A stretch of 64,000 nt of DNA from Monilinia fructicola (taxonomy: Eukaryota > Ascomycota > Leotiomycetes > Helotiales > Sclerotiniaceae): NCBI GenBank assembly GCA_008692225.1, contig VICG01000005.1:646001-710000 (forward strand), read 5' to 3'. Shown in pieces: positions 36,418-47,200 of the stretch. Each line of letters starts with the position of its first letter. Positions within the stretch are counted from its first letter, which is position 1. The notes under the pieces are model-generated. The model was not told where the DNA came from. It saw only the letters and a program-made list of their open reading frames with translations, and made no database searches. Position numbers and translations under genes: made by a program.

Positions 36418-36897
36418 TCAGCTACATGGTAAGGAGCTTCTTTCTTTGATTTCGGGGCCTGTAGTACGAATGTCTCTAGGATGTGCCCTTCTTCTTCGTT
36501 GATCGAGCTTGGTTGATTTCCAATGAGGTGTCGATGACAGGCCTTCCCTCGCTCCCATGAAGGCTTGCACGTTACTTGTCATGATTCCAATGCCGACAAG
36601 AGCTGGGGTGTAGAGACCAAGCGTTGAGAGAGTAGCTAGACATGCAAGATTCTGGATGCTAAGAACGAGGAGAGAGGATATGGATGTGGTGATATGAGGC
36701 TGTTCGATATAATTCGATGGGAAGGCATCAATTTGATCGTGTAACTCTAACATAATTGGCCTGTCGATATGGGAAGAGGGTTTATTGAATGCTGGGACTG
36801 CCCGTACGGATTCTATAAGAGTGTGCGCAACGGATAGGCTCATACCCATGTAAAGGGCTAACAAAAGTGAAGAGTACATCGAGGGAGTAGACTTCAT
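36418..36897 (-). CDS. Small predicted membrane or secreted hypothetical protein
   Basis: Single-exon frame. The open frame extends up to 37041, but the ATG at 36897 begins a signal-like segment (MKSTPSMYSSLLLALYMGMSLSVAH) and is the preferred start, giving 159 aa. A second hydrophobic stretch covers about residues 75-115 (SISSLLVLSIQNLACLATLSTLGLYTPALVGIGIM in two parts), and the C-terminus is basic (QRRRRAHPRDIR). I do not recognise the family. Existence as a gene is inferred from length and the ordered hydrophobic/basic layout. Confidence 0.45.
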   Translation of the reverse strand: MKSTPSMYSSLLLALYMGMSLSVAHTLIESVRAVPAFNKPSSHIDRPIMLELHDQIDAFPSNYIEQPHITTSISSLLVLSIQNLACLATLSTLGLYTPALVGIGIMTSNVQAFMGAREGLSSTPHWKSTKLDQRRRRAHPRDIRTTGPEIKERSSLPCS

Positions 36898-37694
36898 GTT
36901 GAAAGGAGGTCTACTACTTCTGCGTTGTGAGGTGAGTTGATTGTTGTTTGGGTTAAAGGGTGAAAGAAACGAAAAGAACGGAAAAGCAAGCCTTTTAATT
37001 AGCTCGATGAACATGGTATCATGTGGATAGATATGATTCACAATCTCAAGGGTTATTTTAAAATCTTATCCCTTAGTGACTAATACCGACTGACATGTTG
37101 CTTCCAGCAATATCTGAATCATAACCTAACGCGATGCCAGGTTTCTATTGATTTTCTACAGAACTAACCTTAGAGTTGTGATGCAATCTAGATTCATATC
37201 ATAATTCTAGCGCTTGAGAAGGGTTTAGAGGTACCTCGCTGATTATTAGAAGCACCGTGGCCAATTCAAAGTGAGAATGAACCAAACAACGCTGTCATCT
37301 CCATCTTCAATAATTCCAGACCAGTTACACAGCTTTGAACGTGACAATCGAGAACAGCCTTCAAATACAATGAGGATGGTTCGAAATGTTTCATATACAC
37401 AGTCCTCTCCCCTCCGTATCGGTTTCCTGATGATGCATCATCGCTGCAAAAGCTCGGCGGAGGGCATGATCGACCGGAGTAGTTCTCTGCCAGTTCTTGT
37501 GTGCCGGTTCAAAAGTCAAGCAGTTTCCGGGGAAAATCTAGGAGCGGCACCAAGAGGTCGAAAGTGAATGAAGAACTGGGAGGGAATAGGAGATTCCGTT
37601 GACGACTTCTTGTGTGATCACCACTATAGAATAAGTAGCTTTGTTTTTCGATTGCACCCCAATTTTCCCAGTTGATGAATTCGTGCTCCAAGAT
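36898..37694. other. Intergenic between small hypothetical gene and CTF8
   Basis: One plus-strand frame of about 95 codons (37277-37567) has no supporting motif. Nothing else is recognised. Confidence 0.45.
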
Positions 37695-38195
37695 TCATGT
37701 AGTACTAGTAACCATAGCTCCCACTGGCTCCGGTCTTGTCGAGAACAAGATTTTCCACTTCACAATTTCGACAATTTCCAATTCGTCCCCAACATCGGAC
37801 CCAACACCCTGCATGGAAACATCGCCATTGCTTTGAGACCCTGACCTGCTTTCCCTCCTTCTTATGACAGCAAAAGCTCTGGGAAGCTTCTTGACCTCTC
37901 CTGTAAGTCTTTGATGCTTGCCTACGTAGAGGTAGACGCGCTTCATCCACTTGGTACTATCTGGATTTCCTGGGTCGTATTCGGGAAAGATAAGGCGACC
38001 AATTGGAGTTTGGCGGCTTTTCACTGAAGAGTCTGGAGTATTGGATATGTCATCATCCTCAATTTCCGGTTCAGGGAGATTGATCGTCCCTTGAAGCTCT
38101 AACAGGGCCAATCCAGATGGTGTTTGGAGAAGCTTCGGCAGAGGATTGTCTAAGGTTGTAAGTGGGCGATCTACACTCGTGTGGAGTGGAATCAT
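37695..38195 (-). CDS. CTF8: Chromosome transmission fidelity protein 8 (Ctf8)
   Basis: Intronless, 166 aa. Ctf8 joins Dcc1 and Ctf18 in the alternative RFC clamp loader (Ctf18-RFC), which acts on PCNA at replication forks and supports sister chromatid cohesion. Visible family blocks are LALLELQGTINLP (about 29-41), IGRLIFPEYDP, VYLYVGKHQRLTGEVKKLPRAFAVIRR (the most conserved part, about 88-114) and the C-terminal EIVEIVKWKILFSTRPEPVG. An acidic insert separates the first two. The gene is divergent from RPS6, with about 325 bases between the start codons. Confidence 0.92.
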   Translation of the reverse strand: MIPLHTSVDRPLTTLDNPLPKLLQTPSGLALLELQGTINLPEPEIEDDDISNTPDSSVKSRQTPIGRLIFPEYDPGNPDSTKWMKRVYLYVGKHQRLTGEVKKLPRAFAVIRRRESRSGSQSNGDVSMQGVGSDVGDELEIVEIVKWKILFSTRPEPVGAMVTSTT

Positions 38196-38520
38196 TATTG
38201 AAACTTCTGAACTGACGTTCTTTATATGCTGAGTATCAACAACAGTTCATAACATGTACATCCTGAAATGAACAGCAGATCTGGGAGCTTTGATAGGGTT
38301 GATGATATTGTACTGAAGATATGGCAGAATGTTTGACCGATCCGAAATTAATATACCCACGTGATCTCGGCTGTTGATCCACATGCGACTTTTCGCGCTA
38401 ACGATACTAGCGTGCCGCACTGAGAATTTCCAACTTTGCCAAAAATCTTTGAACCTCATTCCTCTCAGCGACAAATTATCGACGACAACCTCGACCACTT
38501 GACCACTTACCACCGTCAAG
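38196..38520. promoter_or_regulatory. Bidirectional promoter region CTF8/RPS6
   Basis: 325 bases separate the divergent start codons of CTF8 and RPS6. The region must carry both promoters and leaders. No TATA box of good consensus is seen. Confidence 0.5.
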
Positions 38521-39602
38521 ATGAAGTTGGTATGTATCATGTTGGGTTGGAATCAATTAATTGAGTGCCTGCTAACTTCTTATGATCAATAGAACATTTC
38601 TTTCGTACGTCTTCAATGCATTTGATCAGGAATACCACTCGCAAAAAATGATCGAACTAACAAATAAATCTATAGCCTGCCAATGGCAGTCAAAAGCTCA
38701 TCGATATTGAAGACGAGCGCAAGCTCCGTGTCTTCATGGACAAGAGGTATATTTTTCGCGAAACCGAATTCAACCGGCAGAATCTAATATTTTCTCGACA
38801 GAATGGGCGCTGAGGTTCCAGGAGACTCCGTCGGAGACGAGTTCAAGGGATACATCTTCAAGATTACCGGTGGTAACGACAAGCAAGGTTTCCCAATGAA
38901 GCAAGGTGTTATGCACCCAACCCGTGTCCGCCTTCTCCTTTCCGAGGGTCACTCTTGCTACCGCCCACGCCGAACTGGTGAGCGCAAGCGTAAATCCGTC
39001 CGTGGATGCATCGTCGCTATGGATTTGTCCGTTCTCGCTTTGAGCATTGTCAAGCAAGGAGAGAACGACATCCCAGGTGTCACCGACGTTGTCCACCCAA
39101 AGAGATTGGGCCCCAAGCGTGCCACCAAGATTAGAAAGTTCTTTGGGCTCACCAAGGAGGATGATGTACGTTTTCCCTACATCATTCTATCGCCTATCTC
39201 TCTCAACCGCTTCGTGCTGGTGCTTGAGGATAGAGTGTGAGAAGTAAATCCAAAGCGAAATGCTGATAAATTTGGGTTAGGTCCGTAAATTCGTTATCCG
39301 TCGTGAGGTTCAACCAAAGGGTGAGGGCAAGAAGGTCTACACCAAGGCACCAAAGATCCAACGTTTGGTTACTCCTCAACGTCTCCAACACAAGCGTCAT
39401 AGACTCGCACTCAAGCGTCGCAACTCTGAGCGCACCAAGGAAGCTGCTGTATGTCACCCTGTCAATTTTTTCTTCATACATTACACCAGCTAATAATATC
39501 TCATAGAACGAGTACGCCGCTATCCTCGCCAAGCGTGTCACCGAGGCCAAGCACGCCAAGGTTGATGCCCGCAAGCGCAGAGCTTCTTCTATGCGTAAGT
39601 AG
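38521..39602 (+). CDS. RPS6: 40S ribosomal protein S6 (eS6)
   Basis: Six exons: 38521-38529, 38593-38604, 38676-38746, 38802-39165, 39281-39448 and 39507-39602, giving 239 aa, normal for eS6. The first two exons are only 9 and 12 bases, encoding MKL and NISF; together with exon 3 they rebuild the conserved N-terminus continuing [20 protein letters not shown]. Later blocks include [40 protein letters not shown] and [18 protein letters not shown]. The C-terminus [10 protein letters not shown] retains the RRxSS site phosphorylated by TORC1-dependent AGC kinases in fungi. The final codons CGTAAGTAG resemble a donor but form the natural end. Confidence 0.97.
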
Positions 39603-40363
39603 AGGGTATTGAGTTGGGTAAAATGGTAGTCTTTATGGATGATTGGCGTGTGGAATGAATTCTCAGCCCGGTTCATCAGGTATATCACAAAAATGCATTA
39701 TACCAGGATGCTAGATACCACTTTAAAATGGACTGCATATTACTACTTAGGAAGGCGTTTCTGGAATCCAATGATGTGCTATTAACATGTTTTGATGTAT
39801 CCCATATATTGAAGAATACAGTTGGTGGTTCTCCTTACTGAAGATTTACTTTTCTACCTATCTTTTTCAAACTTCTCTCGTCACTCAATACTCTTTGATG
39901 TCCTCCTTTCCTTTTCTTACTCCTTCCGCCGAGGTTCCTTTCCGGTGCGCGCCATCCCTATATATTTTGGATACCGTAGCCTCTTCTTCATCTCACTAAT
40001 TTCTAGACCCTTCATATTTCATGAAAAGTGCGTACAATGCAGTAAACTAAATAAATCACAAAGCACTTCCCCACTTAATCAAGTTCCATGCATGTACAAA
40101 CAGTGATGTCTAATTCTAATTCTAACTTCTTTTCTCCTTGCCGGCGCATCCATGCACATAGAGAGAGGCTCATATGCAAAGAGTATCTTTCTCAATGCAG
40201 GCGGATGTCCATTTACAAACTCATTGTTATTGTGATTTTGGTGTTCCATCCAAGCTATTCACATTTCCAGCGAGTCTAATATCCATCGATCCCAAGACTT
40301 GACGTAGGAAATGTATCTACTGGCCCATCCCACCCCACCCCACAAAACTCCAAACCCCCCTCT
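39603..40363. other. Convergent intergenic gap RPS6/PRS
   Basis: 3' sides of two converging genes. No additional gene or repeat was recognised. Confidence 0.5.
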
Positions 40364-41705
40364 CTAATCCATAGGCGCATTGGTGAACAAAAAGCTGACA
40401 CTCTCCCCATTATGTGTCCTCCTGATGGCCTCGGCTAATGTAGCACTGATATCCATAACTCTCAACCTCCCACACTGTTCCTCCTTTCCTCTCAGCGGTA
40501 CCGTGTTTGTAACCACCACTCTACTCAGCTTACTCTTGTTTAAAGTCTCGATTGCGGCTCCGCTCAAAATGCCGTGGGTAACGATAGCGACGACTTCTTT
40601 GGCGCCGTGTTCCATGACAGTTTCGGCGGCTTTGACAAGGGTTCCGCAGGTATCAGCCATGTCGTCTACAAGAATGGCGATTTTATCAACGACGTCTCCC
40701 ACGAGAACCATGCGAGATACCTCGTTGGGGCGGGCGCGCTCTTTGTGGATAAGAGCGAAACCGAGGTCGAGACGGTCAGCTATGGAGGTTGCTCTTGAGA
40801 CAGTGTTAGCTATGTTAATTCTTTGCGAAAGCGGCGTCCTTCTCATCTCTATACTTCGTCTCACAGAACTATTCGCGTACGCTGAGTATATCAAGAGGAA
40901 AAGAAAAGTAGCTCACCTCTTAGCACCACCCGCGTCCGGACTAACAACCACGCACTTGCTAACCTCCAAGTTCTCCCTGATCCATCTCAAGGTACTTGGC
41001 TCAGCATATAGATTGTCGACAGGAACGTTGAAGAATCCTTGAATTTGACTCGCATGTAAATCCATCGTTATAACATGATTACAGCCGGCTGTTTGCAACA
41101 TATTTGCGATAAGTTTCGCAGAGATGGGTGCGCGGGATTTGTCTTTCTTATCTTGACGTGCGTAAGGGAAGTTAGGAATCACTGCTGTGATGCGGCGTGC
41201 GGATGCGGTTTTGCATGCATTGATCATGATAAGGAGTTCCATGAGTCCATCATTGATGTCACCAGGTGCGGTGGATTGGAGAATGAATACTAGAGAGATA
41301 TTTAGTATTTTTGTTTTGTAAAATGTCGATGAAGAGGGAATGACGAACCATCTTCATCTCTGACACTCTCTCCTACTGTAACACTAGTTTCCTGATTTGA
41401 ATAATTCAAGCTCATAGTCTTTGCAAGTTCGATACCCAATCTGCGGGATGGATCTCGTTAGCAGATACTCTCCCACGTCCATCCACATCCACAACCTCAA
41501 CGCTCTAAACAACTCATCTGCAGCCTAAGTCCTCAAGCATCAAATGCAAACCCAAGCACCCATCATTGCACCATCTTCAAATCAAAGAAAGTTTATCCTA
41601 TCCAGCCTCCCGAAAGAAAAGGATCAAAACCCACCTATCAGCAACCAACTTCGCCAACTGCGGATGGCTGTTGCCCGTGAGCAGCTTGATCGAATTTGTC
41701 GCCAT
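40364..41705 (-). CDS. PRS: Ribose-phosphate pyrophosphokinase (PRPP synthetase)
   Basis: Makes 5-phosphoribosyl-1-pyrophosphate from ribose-5-phosphate and ATP for nucleotide, histidine and tryptophan synthesis; cytosolic oligomer. Four minus-strand exons, 41705-41635, 41440-41349, 41289-40917 and 40793-40364, encode 321 aa, matching the Prs2/Prs4-size class of yeast. Seen are the start [40 protein letters not shown], the divalent-metal/PRPP signature [27 protein letters not shown], and the PRPP-binding loop [11 protein letters not shown]. There is no long insertion as in yeast Prs1 or Prs5. Intron donors are GTGGGT, GTTCGT and GTGAGC. Subtype among the PRS paralogues is inferred. Confidence 0.95.
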
Positions 41706-42429
41706 TTTTTATCTGTTTTCTTCTTTCGATTCTCTTTCTAGTCTCCCCTAATGTCGTGTTTCCACCAATGACACACTATCAAAGTCCTTTACAAAACCCT
41801 TCACGAACACGAAATCACGAAGGAATCCCTTGCGCTCGTTCGTTTCCTTTCGCTTTTCCTCCGACCCCTTCTGTTGTTCGTCGACAAGTATGCGATATGA
41901 GATGATAAGAATGAGGTGCAAGGTTACACACACACACGGTATCCCTAAAGATAAAAACTCGGAGACACCAACTCTTCTCGCAACCTAACCTGACGCTACC
42001 GTAGCTCGTCGGATCAATCCAATCCCCACGTTCGCCGATTCACTGTGAACCTTCTTCACTCTTTCCAACTTGCGCACTTCGGCAATTCCAGAGAGAAGAT
42101 GGAAATCGTAAAGATGCACGGATGCCGAACAATTCGAGGCTGTCAAGTAAAGTAGTATGTATGGTATTGTATGTAGATCGAACGAATCCTTTGACAAGAT
42201 TGTTTATTATACGAAATAAGAATTGAGAAATAAATTTTGCGGGGTTTTTCGAAAAGGTAGCCCGAGTGTCCGTGCGCACATGAATCAGTGTTCTCCGATT
42301 TTGGCCTTTTATTGGTATATTTTATGGATGACTACTTGGTTAGGCTGGAAATCACGTGATACATTCAATCCACTATACTTTTCATCTAATGGTTCTATAA
42401 GTATATTAGAGGGCCGGCAGAAGTCGAAC

Positions 42430-43540
42430 TCTCATCTGTATATAATACTAACCTATAAACCTATAGCATATAAAGTCTATAAAGCCAATAGAAGCTTTTA
42501 TAATAATTATTCAATTATTATAAGAATACAATATTAATTTTGCTATCATAACTTTTTTAGAATACAATTATAAAAAACAAAAAGATTTAAAAAAGCATTA
42601 AATAAATCTATAAGAAAAGAATATTATATTTAAGAACGCTTTAAATAATAGGAAACTAATTAGTATATAATTAAAAAAGGCTTTTAGTATTATAATTTAA
42701 TAAAGAATATCAATATATATTTGTTTAAAAAGATTCGGACTACTTAGGGCATATAACCCTTAAAAACTTTATACTCATTCTAAATAAAATAAAAAAGTAT
42801 ATTTAATGTTATTTAATTGTATATAAAAAACAATTAAAGCTTACTTTAAAAACTTAAAATACTTTTTAGGGTATTTAGAAGAATTGTAATATTATGAGAT
42901 TAAAAACTCAGGCTTATATACAAATATAATTCTTTTTTCTTTTAAAGTTTTAATTATATTTAATATATAAAATTTTATATTTAAATTCTTAGTTTAATAT
43001 ATCTTTATATCTCTAGAGGAGATCTTTATAACAAAAATCAATACTACTACTACTACTACTACTATAAGTATATTAGATTAGTTATAAATCATATCTTATA
43101 TCCTCTAGCTCTAGGCTATATCCTATAAAGGTTAGTAAAGCGCGTATTATAAAACACACTAAAAAACAACTAAGCGTTTCCCTATATATAAGGAAATTAA
43201 CTAATCTAAATACTACACTAGTTAAAAATCTACATAATAGAATACAATTAAGAAAAATATTAAAAAATTTAATTTTCTTTAAAAATGATTTAAAATGAAT
43301 TTAAATGATTATTTCTTCTATAGAAAATCTTTCTATAATAAAATCCAAGTATAACGATGATTATAAAAGGAGTGAGCGATAATAAAGCTAATAGCTTTAA
43401 TACATTAATAAAAACGATATCATTAATATAGTTTACGTTATTAAGAAAAGTAGCTTAAATAGTATAATTATAAATAAAGAGTATTACTTAATTTTAATAA
43501 AGTTATAAATTAACTTTATATTTTATATCTTATTATAACG
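42430..43540. mobile_element. AT-rich, RIP-like degenerate block
   Basis: Sequence switches sharply to very high A+T with dense TA dinucleotides and stops in every frame, then switches back at a GC-rich island starting at 43540. A (CTA)7 run lies near 43045. This is how RIP-mutated repeats look in Pezizomycotina. No terminal repeats or protein remnants could be read, so the element type is unknown. Confidence 0.6.
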
Positions 43541-43563
43541 GCCGACACGCCAAGGGTGTCGGC
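43541..43563. other. Perfect 8-bp stem hairpin at AT block edge
   Basis: GCCGACAC (43541-43548) and GTGTCGGC (43556-43563) form an uninterrupted stem with a 7-base loop. The surrounding 43540-43605 is GC-rich, unlike the block before it, and could be the un-mutated end of an inserted element. Confidence 0.6.
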
Positions 43564-44228
43564 TCCATCACCGACTCCTTCCGTGTCGACCGTCACACTT
43601 ATATCTAATAAGGCTCATTATTATTATAGATACCTAATACCTACCTAGTATTTATACCCGCTTACTATTTAACAACCTATTTACCTGAGTATTCCAAGGT
43701 TTATTTACCTATTTATTCATCTATTCATCTACTTGTATCCACTAAATAATCATAATCATCACAACTTATAATACAATATACAATACACGAAATAACTAAC
43801 ATGAACAAAAAGCATCCACGGATATTGTAAATCATGATTTTACCATCATTCTGAAAGCTAAGTAAAAGCTATCTATTTTATATCCGTTTGTTCTGATAGG
43901 TCATCTATCTAATCCTCCTTCCCTAAGAATTCATCTTGTAAACGACCTGCACTTCGCTACAAGAAATCCATCCCGGAAACTCAAACCAAATATTACCATC
44001 CGTCCCCGTATTTATCTACCTAGTATTGCTTGAATTCATAACCTCCAACCCACTTGAAAGCAAAACCATCCTCCTTAATACCACCACCACTTTGGTTGTT
44101 GGAAGATCACCATGCCCATACATATCGTCGAAAAAAAAATCTCGACGCCATCAAATGCTGATCAAAAGCCTGCCATGCATAATATCAAAATGAAAGGGGG
44201 AAAAACAGTTGTATCTTGCAATTACTCT

Positions 44229-47200
44229 TTATGCAAAACCGAAATATTCACTGCCTGCTGTGATAGCCGTGAGTACCTGAGCACGAAGGGTTTCATAGCT
44301 TTCGTATTCCGGAAGGTCGAGTTCTAGATATTTAGTTAGCACGAGGGCACTTGTTGGAATTAGATTGTACAACTTACGGTTAAAGCATGTATGGGAAGAT
44401 GGAAGTCTTTCCTTGTTGCCATAATCGCGATGTATATTGAATCGACTGAAGCCATTCATACCCTCGAGCTCCTTGAAGCCATTGAGAGGTACCTTGCTGG
44501 TTCCTGTGACAAATTGTAACAACTTTGCTCGCTCTTCTTTGTCGAACGAGCGAATGGCACGCCAGAACCATTGGATTTGTGGAGAAGACGCGGAGTAATT
44601 GTGGTATTCAGTGTTACTCTTCCAGTCATCAACATCGATTTCAGGTAGTCCAGAAATTAGCAATTCCAGTTCTTGTTCATTGAAGATTGAAACCAGCTCG
44701 GCAGGAATAATGTCATGAAAGCCCTTCAAGAACTCATCAAGTTGTGCTTTGACAGATCCTGTAAGCTTCCATTCGACCATCAATCTCACATACTCGTGTT
44801 TGTTCTCTTCCGTAACAGCAACGTTGCGTCCATCTTCAATAAAGTCGATAGTCTCCACCACGCCAAACTTGTCATTGTCCACGGAGAAGGTTTCGGTGAT
44901 AATGTCCGTAATGTCATTTTCAAGCATCCATATGAGAGATTTGTAATAATCCGGATCCAGGGATTCCATATCCTTCACAGAAACTGCCTTGCCTAAGATG
45001 CGCTTGTAAACTGCTCTGCTAAAATGGCAATCGAGAACACGACCTTCATAGAGTGCTTTTCCGATGATACGACCAATAAACTTGAAGAACATGAGATGCT
45101 CCTCGTTGATACTACTCAACTGATTGGGATGGAAAGTAGTACGGTCAGAAGACACGGGAATAAACAAAGCGTAGCCAGGATCGAACATTTGCCTAGAGAG
45201 AACTTGGAACCATTCTCGAGTGACTCCACCGGCATCTACACCCTCTTCCCCGTGGAAACGAATGCTTAGCTTTCCATACTTCATCTGATCCGGAGTCTGG
45301 AAGTAGAGTGACTTGAATGAGTCGTGGAATACCTGCTCCCGACGGACAGATAGTTGTAGAGGAGGAACTGCACGGGAACCTTGGCTTCGATTGTGAATGC
45401 TGCGACTGAAATAGTTGCGCTTGTTGTCGAATTCAAGAACCTTGGGATTCTTCACCAGAAGAGAGAATGTACCAGACATAAGCTTGGGGGTATGTCGGAC
45501 AAGATCGTTGAGAATCTTTCGATGTTCTTCGGTAAACGTGAAGAACAAGTTCTCCATACGAGACTCTGGAACAGGACTAGCTAGAACCAGTTCCTTGTTC
45601 TTTGAGGGTCGAGCGAGCGACGTGTCCTTTAGAGTGGTGTTCTTGCAAACGACCATTAAAGATTCAATCAAAGGTAGAAGAATAGTGGCGACACTGAGCA
45701 TATGGTCTTGTTGCCTAATTGTGCTGAGACAAGCACTCAACTTCTCCCACATTGGACCAAATGTAGAATTTTCATAGAGACTGGACAAAAGATCTTGCTT
45801 CTCGACAATCTCAGAAGAGGCCTCGGCTTCACTAGCTGCATCATCCTTCTTTTCACGCTTGGGATCAAACAAATGATCCAGAGCAGTGAGGACACGTAGA
45901 AGCTTGTGTTGGTCGGATGCCGGGGGCGAAAACTTTGCTAGTGCGACCCCTTGAATCTCTGTTCCAGTTCTGGCTTTTTGAATCTGAGGCAGAAGGTCTT
46001 GGAGATCTACTAGGATAACTTCCCCTAATGCTCGGGCCTTGGCAATAAGTTCTTTCCCGAAGATAGCTTTTGCACCAGGAATAGTGGAGAGGTTCTTGAT
46101 GGTTGATATTGTCTCCCGGAATGTTTTAGAGTTGCATTCACAGCAGAAAATGTTCGTCACCAATCGCAGATTGTGTTCTGGTATGACGGGGGGCGTGAAA
46201 ACGTGCACTTTCTTCTCTTGTTTAGAAGCATCTTCTGGTTTAGTGGGATTGGCATTTGGGCCGGCAGAGGCCTCGCCACCATCAGCGTTTGTGGGAACAA
46301 CAGGTGCCGAGGGTGTTGGGGTAGACGTCGAACCAGCGGATGGATTGGCAGCGGAAGTAGCTGTTTCAGGTAATGACTGTGCTTGCTCGGTAGGCTCATT
46401 CCCACCTGTGGTAACAGTTTCAGCATTAGCTATATTGGTAGGAGCAGTGGCATCCGCTGTTTCTATCCCAGTTGTGGCTGCCTTGGATTTTTCGGCTTCT
46501 TCGATAGCCTCCTTTTGCTTTCGCTCTAGCGCAATTAATGGGCTAGTGACAATGTTGAGTAAGAGTGAAAGCTGTTCCATGATAGTCGCACTCTCCATGA
46601 TGAGGTCACGATCCAGAAGACTAAGCAAAGAGTTGAGTGCATATCTTGGTGCTTTACTATCCTTCCCCTTTCCTTTGCGACTGAGACTACGCTTGAGTCC
46701 GCTAGATGGCTCGTGCTCAGTTAAGAAGAAAGATGCGACATGTAAATTGGTCTGAGCGAGATACACCAACGCTGTCAAACATTGTTGGACTACCATAAGT
46801 GGCGATGCTTCCGAATTTGTCTGCGTAAGAGAACCGTGACTCGTAGCTGTTCTTCTAAGTTGTGTTGGGGTTTTTGGATCCTTTTCTCTTGGTTGCTTAG
46901 CTCTTACTGACAATGCCGAAAAGCTTCGTTCGATTGCGTTCATGTCGGCGCTGCCATCTTGAAGAATATGAAGTAGGGTGCTGATAAGCTCGGCGCGGTT
47001 GTGCTTATTCAATGCAACATTGTGCAAAACCGAGTTGAGTGTGGTTCGGAAATTGCTATGTTGGAAGATGAACATCAAACGAAGAAGTGTTGCTACACCT
47101 TGCTTGTCCAGCATCTGAACGATTGCACGGCGAGTTCTTGGCTGCTGAGGAGCACCTCGGGCTTCTTCGCCAGGAGCAACACGGCGGATAACGCCCACAG

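Larger units (their letters stand above)
41706..44228. other. Intergenic with AT-rich block
   Basis: About 700 bases of ordinary promoter-side sequence, then an AT-rich block at about 42430-43540 (separate entry), a short GC-rich island with a hairpin, and finally the 3' flank of the TOM1 gene. No gene is supported. Confidence 0.5.

Noticed and set aside
36898..37041. N-terminal extension of the small membrane protein to 207 aa
   Set aside because: Starting at 36897 puts the hydrophobic segment at the N-terminus as in a signal peptide; the extension has no such logic.
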